Of a stretch of 64,000 nt of DNA, positions 17,259-25,267 are shown piece by piece. This stretch comes from Photorhabdus namnaonensis (GTDB lineage: Bacteria > Pseudomonadota > Gammaproteobacteria > Enterobacterales > Enterobacteriaceae). The notes below the pieces were generated by a model. That model was not told the origin of the DNA, made no database searches, and worked only from the letters and a program-made list of their open reading frames with translations. Position numbers and translations under genes: made by a program. Location of the stretch: positions 78,703 to 142,702 of the forward strand of contig NZ_LOIC01000044.1 in the NCBI RefSeq assembly GCF_001684335.1. Direction: 5' to 3'. Position 1 is the stretch's first letter. The number at the start of each line of letters is the position of its first letter.

Positions 17259-18462
17259 TTAAATTGTCCTGTGGTTTGGGTTTATCGCCCGGTTTCGCTG
17301 TCATGTTCATCGGGGTTAAATAGATATCGCCCCCCTCGCGTGGGTTGCGTTCCTCCAGTTCCCGACACTCATTGGGTGACAAAATTCCCCAGTTGATCCC
17401 CGTTGCATAGGATTCAAATCGTGATTTCATGTCTCCACGCAATAATGCGCCGGCATTGAATTTGGCATAAAATCGCCCCTGCTTATCGGTTTTCACCAGT
17501 CCCACATTAATCCGCTGTTCAATGCGGGTGAGATATGGGACTAACGAATAATTGATAAACCCAATGCCTAAATTTTCTACGTTGCTGAACGTGGCGCGAT
17601 CCGTGTTTTGCACCATATGCATAGGCACACGAAAAATGCGGCAAATCTCTTCAAGCTGGAATTTGCGGGTTTCAAGAAACTGAGCGTCCTCTGCTGATAA
17701 ACTGATTTGATTCCACTTAAGCCCCATCTCAAGGATCATCGGCTTGTGTGAGTTCGCTAATCCCTGATGGCGCTCTTCAAAATCAGACTTAAGGCGGTGA
17801 TACGCCTCATCTTTCAGGTATTGATCAGTTTGCAGTACACCAGAGGTTACTGCGCCGTTGCTGAATAAGCGTGAACCATGTTCCTCAGTCGCCATCCCCA
17901 GTCCGATTGCTTGCCGAGCATAAGCAATTGGACTGAGACCGTTTAACCCGTCAAGAGTAAAAATGCGCACATGCCAGATTTCTTCCTGTGACAATGTACT
18001 AAAACTGCCGTCCGGGAACGTCACTTGATATTCAGGTTCCCAGTTGGCATTCAGTTTTGAGGTGACGCTACCCGGATCGAGGGGCAATAGTTCGGAAACC
18101 TCGCCAAACACCTTAACTTTGTAAGCATAAAAGTTACCACGTAGGCACAAGCAGCCAATTAGCAGCTCCCAAAACTCCTGGGGTGTCATGTAACCGTTGG
18201 GTTTAACCGATAACAACGTATGCAACTTTTCTTTTACCGCCCGGGCATTCCCCCGTTCAAGTTGCTGATACAAAGAACACGGCAACATCCCCACTGATTC
18301 CGCCAGTACCCGAACGCAACTAAATACCGCAGTCAATTGCATAGCAAGCTGAGGACTGACTCGCTTGCCGGTATAAGTATCATAAGAAAGCCCAATCAAT
18401 TCACTCAGTTCATATGAGGTCATTGGTTGGGCTGATTTTCGAAATAGCCCAGGAAAGAACAT
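17236..18462 (-). CDS. Portal protein, HK97 family
   Basis: This 408-residue portal subunit forms the dodecameric DNA gate at one capsid vertex. Recognisable segments are SPQLAMQLTAVFSCVRVLAESVG, the PLDPGSV and EIWHVRIFTLDGLNGLSPI stretches, and RIFRVPMHMV with NVENLGIGFINYSL. It starts on the stop codon of a small membrane-protein gene and overlaps the protease. The C-terminal ~40 residues are low complexity. Confidence 0.95.
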   Translation of the reverse strand: MFFPGLFRKSAQPMTSYELSELIGLSYDTYTGKRVSPQLAMQLTAVFSCVRVLAESVGMLPCSLYQQLERGNARAVKEKLHTLLSVKPNGYMTPQEFWELLIGCLCLRGNFYAYKVKVFGEVSELLPLDPGSVTSKLNANWEPEYQVTFPDGSFSTLSQEEIWHVRIFTLDGLNGLSPIAYARQAIGLGMATEEHGSRLFSNGAVTSGVLQTDQYLKDEAYHRLKSDFEERHQGLANSHKPMILEMGLKWNQISLSAEDAQFLETRKFQLEEICRIFRVPMHMVQNTDRATFSNVENLGIGFINYSLVPYLTRIEQRINVGLVKTDKQGRFYAKFNAGALLRGDMKSRFESYATGINWGILSPNECRELEERNPREGGDIYLTPMNMTAKPGDKPKPQDNLNDDETAA

Positions 18463-18644
18463 TAGGCCCCCTTATCCGGTTTTTCAGTTTGCTCCATCAT
18501 GCGAGAAACCAGATAAGACCAGGCAAGGCAGAGTACACCCGCGACGAGATACCCCGCCGCGGGCAAAAGTAACCAGGCACCGTAAGCAAGCAGACACGCG
18601 CCCGCTATCCCCACCAACAGAGCAATCATTATCAACGTTTTCAT
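18462..18644 (-). CDS. Small membrane protein in the head module
   Basis: This 60-residue protein has two hydrophobic segments (about residues 3-25 and 27-46) and a charged C-terminus (EQTEKPDKGA). It is placed between terminase large subunit and portal. Similar tiny two-helix proteins occur at this place in HK97-like phages, and no function is known to me. Overlap with portal suggests real translation. Confidence 0.6.
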   Translation of the reverse strand: MKTLIMIALLVGIAGACLLAYGAWLLLPAAGYLVAGVLCLAWSYLVSRMMEQTEKPDKGA

Positions 18645-18652
18645 GGAATTCC

Positions 18653-20383
18653 TTAGAGAGAGCGAAGGCCGCGTTTAGCTAAAACATCAGAGAGGGTTTC
18701 TTCATTATCATTCAACATAGCCCGGCCAATCGCCATGATGAGCGCCACAGCCCCATCAATTTTATTTTCAGATTGCTCTTTAATGGGGCGAACTACATCA
18801 TCGTTGCCTGGCAGGTACTTACCAACAACATTACCCACACACCACGTCATGATTGGGTTTCCGTCATGATGGAAACGTCCCGCTTCAATCGCCGCCTCCA
18901 GCTCCTTCATTGGGTCCGACATGTTTGTGTAGTTTTGGATAATCGTGATCGGGTTTAATTGTTCATCAGCCAGCTGATGAGAAAGATTCGTCGCGCCGTG
19001 TGGGTCAATAGGAGATTCTTCTACCGGATTGTCTAAGTTATCGGCTTTAGCGTCCTCAAGAATAACCCGATAATCAATTTCAGCCCCCTCTGTCACGGTA
19101 AGATGACCACTATTAACCCATTTCTGGTAGCGCTCCGCAGTGCGTTGCTGGTCCGTGTCAGTGCTGTATACCGTGTCATACGGAACATAAAACTTGGGCG
19201 CAATACAGTAATAATGCCTTTTCCCGTCCATTTCGCGATAAAAAAGTTTGACCTTGGAATTCATATCCAACTTTCTCGCTAAGTCGAAAGAGAGAATGCA
19301 GGGCTGCCCCTCAAATTGTTCTAACGTCAGTGTCTTATCTTCACACTCTCGCCAGCTCACTAAATTGAAGTAGGCCGCCCTGGCGGATACCCAAATGTTC
19401 AAGTGTTTAGTTTTGAAGACGTTTGCCAGACGAGCATTATTCTTTGCCCGGTTTTGCTGACTCAGGAGAAAATCCGCATAGACAGAAACCCCCATATTGG
19501 GATTGGCTTTTTTTAGCGCATTGGGATCTGTCCAATCGTCTCCCTCATCGACGGTATAGATCACACCAAATAACTCATCATTGGGTACCGTACCGTTAAG
19601 CATCTCGATCACTTCACGCCGCTTATCATAGCATGGTCCTTCGATGTTATAACCCGCTGTTGTAATCGCCCACATCAGTGGCTGACGACGAGAACCCATT
19701 CCCGTAAGCATGGTAGTGTACAATGCATCAGTATCGTGCTCGTGGTATTCGTCAACAATGGCGCAATGTGGGCTGGCACCGTCTCCCGGATTGCCAATTA
19801 GAGGTTCAAACCGTGCGCCGTCTTCGGGACGGTTCATATTTTTGGCATTAACTTCAATACCAAACGCTTCAACCAGCATTGGTGTACGCTTGCACATTAA
19901 CCTTGCTGGCCTGAAAACTTCCCACGCCTGTTTTTCTGTGGTTGCCCCGGAATACACCTCGGACCCAAATTCATCATCACATGTGAAACAAAATAACGCG
20001 ACACCCGCCGAGATCGCTGATTTTCCATTCTTACGGGGAATTTCTGTATACACTTCACGAAAACGCCGCAGCTTTGTGCCTTTATGAACCCACCCGAATG
20101 CCGAACACACAATAAATAACTGCCAGGGTTCCAGCGTGATCGGCATACGTTTAAATGCCCATTCGCCTTTCGTGTGAGGGAGAAGTTGGATAAACCGGGT
20201 GGCTTTTTCCGCCAGGTCTTTGTCAAATCGGTAACGAAACTTTTTGCTTTTCTCCTGGGATAAATCGTCAATATGACGCTGACAGGCATCAATAACATAT
20301 TGACAGGCTATAACTTTTCTACGGACAACATCACGAGCGTATTGATTTGCAGCGTTAACATTGGGATAAGATTTGCGGCTCAT
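18653..20383 (-). CDS. Terminase large subunit
   Basis: This 576-residue DNA-packaging motor protein has an N-terminal ATPase with a variant Walker A ([10 protein letters not shown] near residue 115), Walker B ([11 protein letters not shown]) and coupling motif (AITTAGY). The C-terminal RNase H-like nuclease begins around [11 protein letters not shown]. It is the YmfN/HK97-type terminase, consistent with cos packaging. It overlaps the small subunit by 4 bases. Confidence 0.95.
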   Translation of the reverse strand: MSRKSYPNVNAANQYARDVVRRKVIACQYVIDACQRHIDDLSQEKSKKFRYRFDKDLAEKATRFIQLLPHTKGEWAFKRMPITLEPWQLFIVCSAFGWVHKGTKLRRFREVYTEIPRKNGKSAISAGVALFCFTCDDEFGSEVYSGATTEKQAWEVFRPARLMCKRTPMLVEAFGIEVNAKNMNRPEDGARFEPLIGNPGDGASPHCAIVDEYHEHDTDALYTTMLTGMGSRRQPLMWAITTAGYNIEGPCYDKRREVIEMLNGTVPNDELFGVIYTVDEGDDWTDPNALKKANPNMGVSVYADFLLSQQNRAKNNARLANVFKTKHLNIWVSARAAYFNLVSWRECEDKTLTLEQFEGQPCILSFDLARKLDMNSKVKLFYREMDGKRHYYCIAPKFYVPYDTVYSTDTDQQRTAERYQKWVNSGHLTVTEGAEIDYRVILEDAKADNLDNPVEESPIDPHGATNLSHQLADEQLNPITIIQNYTNMSDPMKELEAAIEAGRFHHDGNPIMTWCVGNVVGKYLPGNDDVVRPIKEQSENKIDGAVALIMAIGRAMLNDNEETLSDVLAKRGLRSL

Positions 20384-20874
20384 GATGTGATTATCTTAAT
20401 AAAGGGATTCTCTGTTTTAGCCTTACCAGCGGCGCCAATTAATCGTTGACGGCTGCTGGGATCTAAACCCAACATTGACCCCGTGGCACTCATCTCTGAT
20501 TCTTGTTCTTTCTTTGCCGTTAACTCCGGGTTTTTTATCGGTCCACCCGTCGCGCCGGTTACTGTATTACCTTGCATAGCAATATTCACAACTGCCCGCC
20601 GCCAGAACTCATACGCTACACACCAGCGTTCCAGCACGGCTAAATCCGTCAGGCAAATGATGCCTTGACCGCATAATTCTTTAACCGTGATTTCCCACAT
20701 AGTGATCGCCAGATTGAGGTCATTTTCTGCAAACCAATCAGGCGGTAAGACCCCTTTCAGCGGAGTAAAAACCGGTTCATTTTTATTTAAAGTGCGCTTA
20801 CCGGGATTTCCCGCTAACTCTTTTCTGGCTGTTGGCTTTGCGCGACGTCCGGATCTGCCAGCCGTTCCAGCCAT
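20380..20874 (-). CDS. Terminase small subunit, P27 family
   Basis: This 164-residue protein carries the P27-type layout: a basic N-terminus ([22 protein letters not shown]), a helical core with [20 protein letters not shown] and a C-terminal [14 protein letters not shown]. It recognises the packaging site and loads the large subunit. It follows a GC-rich non-coding stretch that may hold cos. Confidence 0.92.
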   Translation of the reverse strand: MAGTAGRSGRRAKPTARKELAGNPGKRTLNKNEPVFTPLKGVLPPDWFAENDLNLAITMWEITVKELCGQGIICLTDLAVLERWCVAYEFWRRAVVNIAMQGNTVTGATGGPIKNPELTAKKEQESEMSATGSMLGLDPSSRQRLIGAAGKAKTENPFIKIITS

Positions 20875-20984
20875 AAATAAAAATCTCCAAAAATGAAATA
20901 AAAACTGAACATGCAGCGGAAAATTAACACTTAAATTGGCCTATTTATCTCCCGGATTAAATTTCATTTTTCGCGGGTATAAAA

Positions 20985-21045
20985 ATTCGACGGAGGCGGC
21001 GGTCCCGTAAGGCGGGAGGGGTAGGGATTTGCCCCCCCTACCCAT
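20985..21045. other. Candidate cos region (GC-rich, inverted repeats)
   Basis: Between the small terminase gene and an upstream small gene lies a sharply GC-rich stretch in an AT-rich gap. It holds GGGTAGGG (21019-21026) facing CCCTACCC (21036-21043) and a smaller CCCG-TAAGG-CGGG hairpin. HK97-like phages with an HNH gene beside the terminase usually have cos here. The exact cut site cannot be assigned. Confidence 0.45.
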
Positions 21046-21063
21046 TGATATGAAACTGATTAA

Positions 21064-21261
21064 CTAACCTTGTCCCCAGTTGCCTTTCATTTGCTGTTCT
21101 GCCCCAATGATACCTATTGCAATCAAAGCCTCACCGGCCGGATAGTCAACCAATAGCTGCCGAACTATCTTAATACATTGCTCATAGTTCTTGCGGCTCT
21201 CGTCAGGCAATTCAGCAATCAAGCCTTTAAACATGAGTAGTGTTTGCTCATCTTGTGTCAT
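21064..21261 (-). CDS. Small phage protein of unknown function
   Basis: This 65-residue protein (MTQDEQTLLMFKGLIAELP) starts on the stop of the HNH gene (ATGA), with GGAGA upstream. It is predicted helical and contains YEQCIKIVRQLLVDYPAGEALIAIGIIGAE. I do not recognise a function. Its position between HNH nuclease and cos suggests a packaging accessory role, which is inference. Confidence 0.65.
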   Translation of the reverse strand: MTQDEQTLLMFKGLIAELPDESRKNYEQCIKIVRQLLVDYPAGEALIAIGIIGAEQQMKGNWGQG

Positions 21262-21608
21262 CTCATTCTCTCCGTTGCTGTCTTGCGTCTGTGACAAGGC
21301 CAACATAGTGATTGTAAGTTACTATCATCATCAGTGCCGCCGTGGGCTTTCGGGATAATGTGGTCTACCGTTGTCGCTGTGACAGCCCGCTTGCCGCGCT
21401 TGCAGTCCTGACATAAGTATTTATCTCGCTTTAATATCCGTGGGCGTATTGCATCCCACTTACTGCCATACCCGCGTTCGTGGCGGCTCTTACCTGGCTG
21501 ATAATTCTCCCAGCCTGTGTTTCGATGGGCGGTACAATAGCCGCTGCGGTCTGTTGTTGTGTGTGAACAACCACGCTCGCGGCAAGCTCTGGGTATTCGT
21601 GCTGGCAT
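21258..21608 (-). CDS. HNH endonuclease next to terminase
   Basis: 116 residues from MPARIPRACRERGC, with AAGGTGGTGAT upstream; the longer frame to 21674 is disfavoured. Two zinc-binding Cys pairs (CQDC, CWPC) bracket the DHIIPKAHGG and N-L-Q-S-L HNH core. Such HNH proteins work with the HK97-type terminase in cos cleavage. It shares a 4-base overlap with the following small gene. Confidence 0.9.
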   Translation of the reverse strand: MPARIPRACRERGCSHTTTDRSGYCTAHRNTGWENYQPGKSRHERGYGSKWDAIRPRILKRDKYLCQDCKRGKRAVTATTVDHIIPKAHGGTDDDSNLQSLCWPCHRRKTATERMR

Positions 21609-21612
21609 ATCA

Positions 21613-21891
21613 TCACCACCTTGAGAGACGACCGCCTGGTTGACTCTCACGCATGACCCACTTATGGATCTCATCTTGAACTATTCCACGTATCACTTCA
21701 CTGAGACGCTCATTGTGTTTATTTATATTTGTCGCTGTCATAGTTGCATTTTTAATAATCGCATTAGAATTTAATTGAACGAGTTCAGTAATACGTTCAA
21801 GTTGTTCTTCTGTTTTATCAAGCTCACTTCTATCTACATTAACGCAAATGCTTACTGTATATGTTTCAGCATTTAATGACTTATCTTTCAT
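21613..21891 (-). CDS. Small phage protein, unknown
   Basis: About 92 residues from MKDKSLNAETYTVSICVN, with AGAGGA six bases upstream. The open frame continues to 22041, but that part crosses a terminator hairpin and is unlikely to be coding. It is predicted helical: RSELDKTEEQLERITELVQLNSNAII. It begins just after the lysis terminator and precedes the HNH gene. I do not recognise its function. Confidence 0.6.
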   Translation of the reverse strand: MKDKSLNAETYTVSICVNVDRSELDKTEEQLERITELVQLNSNAIIKNATMTATNINKHNERLSEVIRGIVQDEIHKWVMRESQPGGRLSRW

Positions 21892-21933
21892 TTTCATTCC
21901 TCTGAATTTCGTCGACTCAGTTTTCACATTAAA

Positions 21934-21989
21934 TAAAAATGCTACCAGCCTGTATGCGAAGAGTACGCGATAAGAACAGGTGGTAGCAT
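21934..21989 (-). terminator. Terminator after the Rz/Rz1 lysis genes
   Basis: On the minus strand ATGCTACCA-CCTGT pairs with ACAGG-C-TGGTAGCAT around a ~22-base loop that has some further pairing, and TTTTTATTT follows. It lies 43 bases downstream of the Rz stop. Confidence 0.75.
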
Positions 21990-22031
21990 GAGTTATCAGT
22001 ATTGTCGTAATCACTATTGAAATGACTACTA

Positions 22032-22478
22032 TTATTGACACTGAGTCTTAATGTAGTCTTGCAAGTACTTCGTTTGCTGTTCGTTCTCAACAATCATTCT
22101 TCGGAGATCGAAATAATCTTGTTGAGCTGCTGGGTTAAGTCGTGGGGGGGCTGCATGGCCCACGCTGCCGGAGGAGACGGTTTCGCCTTGATTACAAGTG
22201 GCCGCGATGCGCAACCGGCGACGACCAGCAGCAACATCATTGCGCAGAACATCAATTTCAGATTTGGCATGAGCAAGTTCCTTTGTATGCTGATTATCCA
22301 GTTCAGACAGGAGCCTTATCCGCTCCTGCTGATTAACGATTTCATTCTGCTGCTCCAGCAACTCACTCTGTAGCTTAACTGTTGTATCAAGTTGTTTGGT
22401 GTATTTACCGTAATAGTGGTAAGCCACCAGCGAGACAAGCGCTAGTGCAATAACAGTATAACTATGAGAAAACTTCAT
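22032..22478 (-). CDS. Rz: Spanin, inner membrane subunit (Rz-like)
   Basis: This 148-residue protein has one N-terminal membrane helix (about residues 7-22) followed by a long periplasmic coiled coil (LLEQQNEIVNQQERIRLL). With Rz1 it bridges inner and outer membranes and completes lysis. Its ATG overlaps the methyltransferase-like gene by 4 bases. An Rz1 gene is nested inside in another frame. Confidence 0.9.
   Translation of the reverse strand: MKFSHSYTVIALALVSLVAYHYYGKYTKQLDTTVKLQSELLEQQNEIVNQQERIRLLSELDNQHTKELAHAKSEIDVLRNDVAAGRRRLRIAATCNQGETVSSGSVGHAAPPRLNPAAQQDYFDLRRMIVENEQQTKYLQDYIKTQCQ
22094..22270 (-). CDS. Rz1: Spanin, outer membrane lipoprotein (Rz1), nested in Rz
   Basis: About 58 residues from MPNLKLMF (a start two codons earlier is possible). 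Lipobox VAGC is followed by a short Pro-containing tail (KPSPPAAWAMQPPHDL). It lies wholly inside Rz in a different frame, the classic embedded spanin pair. The mature lipoprotein would be roughly 40 residues. Confidence 0.88.
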   Translation of the reverse strand: MPNLKLMFCAMMLLLVVAGCASRPLVIKAKPSPPAAWAMQPPHDLTQQLNKIISISEE

Positions 22479-23131
22479 AATATTGGTTTGTTGGCAAGAT
22501 ACACTGCTGTTGAAAACCCGCGCGGCGTAGCGCTTCTAAAGTTAGCCCGTTCTTTGCCTGGGGGCGCTTTGTGAATCCTGTCGTCTGGTTCACCTAATCT
22601 TAAAGTCATGCAGGTTTCTGGCATTACGAATCCGTTTCCCGCCCATAAACATGTTTTCTTTGTGTAATTATCATTCTTTTCATATTCATTAAAATAATAA
22701 GGATGAAATGTATAATCAGGCTTACCAAATATGCTACTGAATACGCTCACTGGGTTTTCAAAAAACCATGGAACGTTCAGCATATTTCCAATGTTTTTGC
22801 ATTGTTCTGCAACAAGTGCCGCTTTAATTTGAAATGCAGGATCTTTCTCATGCTTATCTTTGAACCACCTAGCTCCACTAACGGCCACGTCAGTGCATGG
22901 AGGAAATCCGGCAACAAAGACAGGATTTTTAGCATTTCTAATTGCCTTCCAACTTTCTTTCGAATCAATAACATTAGCTACTTTTGTTACTGTTCCACCA
23001 GCTGTGTGATTTTCTGTCGATGACTTATTGTGCTGCGGGTCTATTAATAATGCACTGTAACCATAGTTTAGCCACGGCTCTGCAAATATCCCAGTGATAT
23101 CACACAGACATATTATTGTTCCTTTTGTCAT
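22475..23131 (-). CDS. Cytosine-C5 DNA methyltransferase-like protein
   Basis: This 218-residue protein has a SAM-binding-like start (ICLCDITGIFAEPWLNYGY), a catalytic-loop-like GFPPCTDVAVSGARWF that keeps the Pro-Cys dipeptide, and an ENP motif (FFENPVSVFS). It is much shorter than bacterial Dcm-type enzymes (about 400+) and lacks an obvious target recognition domain. A phage DNA-protecting methylase is the best guess. It is unusual in sitting between endolysin and spanin. A non-DNA target or an inactive form cannot be excluded. Confidence 0.7.
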   Translation of the reverse strand: MTKGTIICLCDITGIFAEPWLNYGYSALLIDPQHNKSSTENHTAGGTVTKVANVIDSKESWKAIRNAKNPVFVAGFPPCTDVAVSGARWFKDKHEKDPAFQIKAALVAEQCKNIGNMLNVPWFFENPVSVFSSIFGKPDYTFHPYYFNEYEKNDNYTKKTCLWAGNGFVMPETCMTLRLGEPDDRIHKAPPGKERANFRSATPRGFSTAVYLANKPIL

Positions 23132-23143
23132 CTGCTGTATTCC

Positions 23144-23545
23144 TTACAAAAGCGAAAAAGCTTTATCAATGACCGCATTGCTATAAGGCTGACTACCATT
23201 TTCCATGACAATAATGGACTTAATCAGCTTTGTCATAAATTCTTTATTAAATACATCAACAACCTGATCACAAGTCACTTCCGTGTCTTTACATACATGG
23301 CTAATATAGGCATCAGTATTATTTTCATTTGGTGGTGCCCATCGCTTGATAATGCCGCTGACAGTATTAATACCGTACTTGCTGTTATAGTTTCTAATAA
23401 CCTTCACCATTGGCCGAATACCATATTCAGGGCTGACAAACTGGCAGAAAGATTTATCGGTACGTTGTGATTCCGGTACCAAACCTTTCCAGTCATCACC
23501 CCAACGAATGTTGCCAGGGTTATTATTTCGAATGCCTCTAGTCAT
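23144..23545 (-). CDS. Endolysin-like protein (structural protein P5/transglycosylase type)
   Basis: This 133-residue protein begins TRGIRNNNPGNIRWGDDWKG. The RNNNPGNI motif is shared by phage virion and lysis muralytic proteins. Later parts include YGIRPMVKVIRNY and ISGIIKRWAPPNENNTDAYI. Its place directly after the holin and before Rz makes it the endolysin. The catalytic class is not certain from sequence. It overlaps the holin stop by 4 bases. Confidence 0.8.
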   Translation of the reverse strand: MTRGIRNNNPGNIRWGDDWKGLVPESQRTDKSFCQFVSPEYGIRPMVKVIRNYNSKYGINTVSGIIKRWAPPNENNTDAYISHVCKDTEVTCDQVVDVFNKEFMTKLIKSIIVMENGSQPYSNAVIDKAFSLL

Positions 23546-23868
23546 TCTTTTATTCCTGCTTTGTTATTCAAGGTCCCGCGCATCAATTGACCGAAAAAAT
23601 CCGTTCCCAGATATCCAACAATGACGCTGCCAATATGAGCCAGATCCGTACTCATGCCGAGGAAATTCAATACATCACGAATAAACCAGGCAATAATCGC
23701 GCACATGATCGCATCAATGACTGTTTTCCAGAATTCGCTACCGTTATAACGACCTCTGAGATACGCCATTGCACCAGCCAATGCGGCACCTACACCTTGT
23801 TCTTTGACTGATAATAGCCACAGCCATATTTGCATTAAAATATCAGGTTGCTTGTCCATTATTTTCAT
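23542..23868 (-). CDS. Holin, lambda S-type
   Basis: 108 residues from MKIMDKQPDILMQIW; a second Met three codons on could give a second start (23859). Three hydrophobic segments are visible (around residues 25-40, 50-68 and 75-95), with NFLGMSTDLAHIGSVIVGYLG in the last. It permeabilises the inner membrane to release endolysin. The first gene of the late operon, it sits directly after two terminators. Confidence 0.85.
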   Translation of the reverse strand: MKIMDKQPDILMQIWLWLLSVKEQGVGAALAGAMAYLRGRYNGSEFWKTVIDAIMCAIIAWFIRDVLNFLGMSTDLAHIGSVIVGYLGTDFFGQLMRGTLNNKAGIKE

Positions 23869-23916
23869 AGTCCACCCCACCGAAGTGTGATCGGAGCTTT
23901 CTCGCGTTGTATAAGT

Positions 23917-23940
23917 AAAAAGGCTACGCATTGCGTAGCC
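23917..23940 (-). terminator. Terminator just upstream of the holin
   Basis: On the minus strand a perfect 9-bp stem GGCTACGCA/TGCGTAGCC with a single-base centre is followed by TTTTT. With the hairpin at 23967-23996 it would block late transcription unless Q acts, like lambda tR'. Confidence 0.8.
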
Positions 23941-23966
23941 TGTGAACGTATGTGATGAGATAAACG

Positions 23967-23996
23967 AAAAAATCCGCTAAACATGTGGGTTTTAGC
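23967..23996 (-). terminator. Terminator downstream of Q
   Basis: On the minus strand GCTAAA-N9-TTTAGC is followed by GGATTTTTT. It lies 70 bases after the Q stop and 27 bases before the next terminator. The late promoter is expected between 24000 and 24065, but I could not name convincing hexamers. Confidence 0.65.
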
Positions 23997-24065
23997 TGAA
24001 TAAGCCAGGTGACATAGCTATCACTCTTATCACACTAGCGAATAAAATTCGTAACGAAAAGTATT

Positions 24066-24455
24066 TTAATTAATTATTTTATAGGTCCATTCATCCATTT
24101 CTAATTTTGCGTCTGACATAATTAAACAAGCATCTATAAATGTTTCAGCAATCATTAGTTTCTGACGTATTTTCCCTTCTGAACATTTTTCTTTTCTGGC
24201 TATCGCTGACTTTGATAGACCATCTTTATAATGTTTCTCTATTAATTCATACTCATCATCCCGCCCAACTTTTTTTAGCTTACCTACGACCGCATCAATA
24301 ATCATCCCATCGCTATCGCAACAGGAAAGCCGATTTTTAGATGATGCAGGCAGCAATCCCTTAAAACCGGCTGCAATCGGGGAATAATCTACCCCACTAT
24401 TTTCACTCGCCGCCCATCCACCCCAACGTTCTAGAACTTGTTGAATATCACGCAT
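24066..24455 (-). CDS. Q: Late gene antiterminator Q
   Basis: This 129-residue protein begins MRDIQQVLERWGGWAA and contains YSPIAAGFKGLLP, a Cys pair and an HTH-like SKSAIARKEKCSEGKIRQKL. It matches the lambdoid Q family (PF06530 type). It loads on polymerase at the late promoter to allow reading through tR'-like terminators. It is last in the minus-strand early-middle operon, directly before the double terminator and lysis cassette. GGAG precedes the ATG by 6 bases. Confidence 0.88.
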   Translation of the reverse strand: MRDIQQVLERWGGWAASENSGVDYSPIAAGFKGLLPASSKNRLSCCDSDGMIIDAVVGKLKKVGRDDEYELIEKHYKDGLSKSAIARKEKCSEGKIRQKLMIAETFIDACLIMSDAKLEMDEWTYKIIN

Positions 24456-24535
24456 TTGATTCTCCAGTGGCTATTTTTTGTGGGCATTTGCTTGGTTGTT
24501 TCGTGTAAATAAAAATCTTCTTCCATCTAACCCGG

Positions 24536-24892
24536 TTAATTTTCTTTATTGACGGCTCTCTTAATTCGTGCCTTGATATTTCGTTCAATCTGGATAAGCT
24601 TTTCAATGTTCTGTCGCCTCTGCTTTTCCTCTTCGCGTAACCACTTAATATCACTTATGAGTTTGGTTTCTTTTTTTGCTATTGATAGTAAATAATCGAA
24701 TGGATCTAAAACTTGATTGCATTTTTTACATCTTATTTGGCGTTCTGCTTCGTTAACATAAATTCCAGAATGAAAACAAAAAGTAGCTCTTTCATAAATA
24801 AATGCTATTTTCTCTTTTAAGTCTTCTCCTTCTTTAATGGGGAATACGATAACGTTTTCGAGAGCATCTTTAATATCAGTTTTATCTCTCAT
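24536..24892 (-). CDS. Phage protein with zinc-ribbon-like knuckle
   Basis: This 118-residue protein has one clear Cys pair (RCKKCNQVLDPFDYLL) preceded by CFHSG, which could complete a zinc site. The C-terminal half is a highly charged helix (LREEEKQRRQNIEKLIQIERN). It is found between Q and the DUF968-like gene. Similar zinc-knuckle plus coiled-coil proteins are common in lambdoid phages; the function is unknown to me. Confidence 0.7.
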   Translation of the reverse strand: MRDKTDIKDALENVIVFPIKEGEDLKEKIAFIYERATFCFHSGIYVNEAERQIRCKKCNQVLDPFDYLLSIAKKETKLISDIKWLREEEKQRRQNIEKLIQIERNIKARIKRAVNKEN

Positions 24893-24916
24893 ACTTATTT
24901 ACTCCACTAAACTCAA

Positions 24917-25267
24917 TTACACTATCGCGCCAATGCCTAATGACCGGTCTAAAAACCGAAATAACAGCACAATCTGACTACCATGTTTTTGTTCCCATAT
25001 TTTAGGGTCCCGATGTAATTCGTTATGGCACTCCCGACACAGTGGGATAGTGAATAAGTCATGAGCTTTTGTACCAATGCCATATTGTCCATGACCGATA
25101 ATATGGTGAGGATCGTCTGCCGGACGTTTGCAGCACACGCAAGGCTGGGACTTTACCCAGCGTAACCATTTCACGTTCTGCCAGCGCTGTAATTTAGGTT
25201 TGAGCATAAAGCTGGCTGGTGGTTCTTCATCAATGCTTGTTGTCAAAACAGCTTTAACTTGTGGCAT
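24917..25267 (-). CDS. DUF968/HNH-like recombination nuclease
   Basis: About 116 residues from MPQVKAVLTT; its ATG overlaps the primase stop (TAATG). The zinc/HNH core is readable: CVCCKRPADDPHHIIGHGQ, then IPLCRECHNELH. Relatives occur at the ninG/rusA position of lambdoid phages and are thought to act in recombination or junction processing. The nuclease class is inferred from the motifs. Confidence 0.8.
   Translation of the reverse strand: MPQVKAVLTTSIDEEPPASFMLKPKLQRWQNVKWLRWVKSQPCVCCKRPADDPHHIIGHGQYGIGTKAHDLFTIPLCRECHNELHRDPKIWEQKHGSQIVLLFRFLDRSLGIGAIV

Noticed and set aside
21892-22041. N-terminal hydrophobic extension of the small gene at 21613-21891
   Set aside because: It crosses the stem and T-run of the lysis terminator and the end of Rz, while a good ribosome site lies in front of the internal Met at 21891.
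24448-24654. 68-codon minus-strand frame beside Q
   Set aside because: Lies across the end of the zinc-knuckle gene and the start of Q in another frame, with no ribosome site; treated as a shadow.
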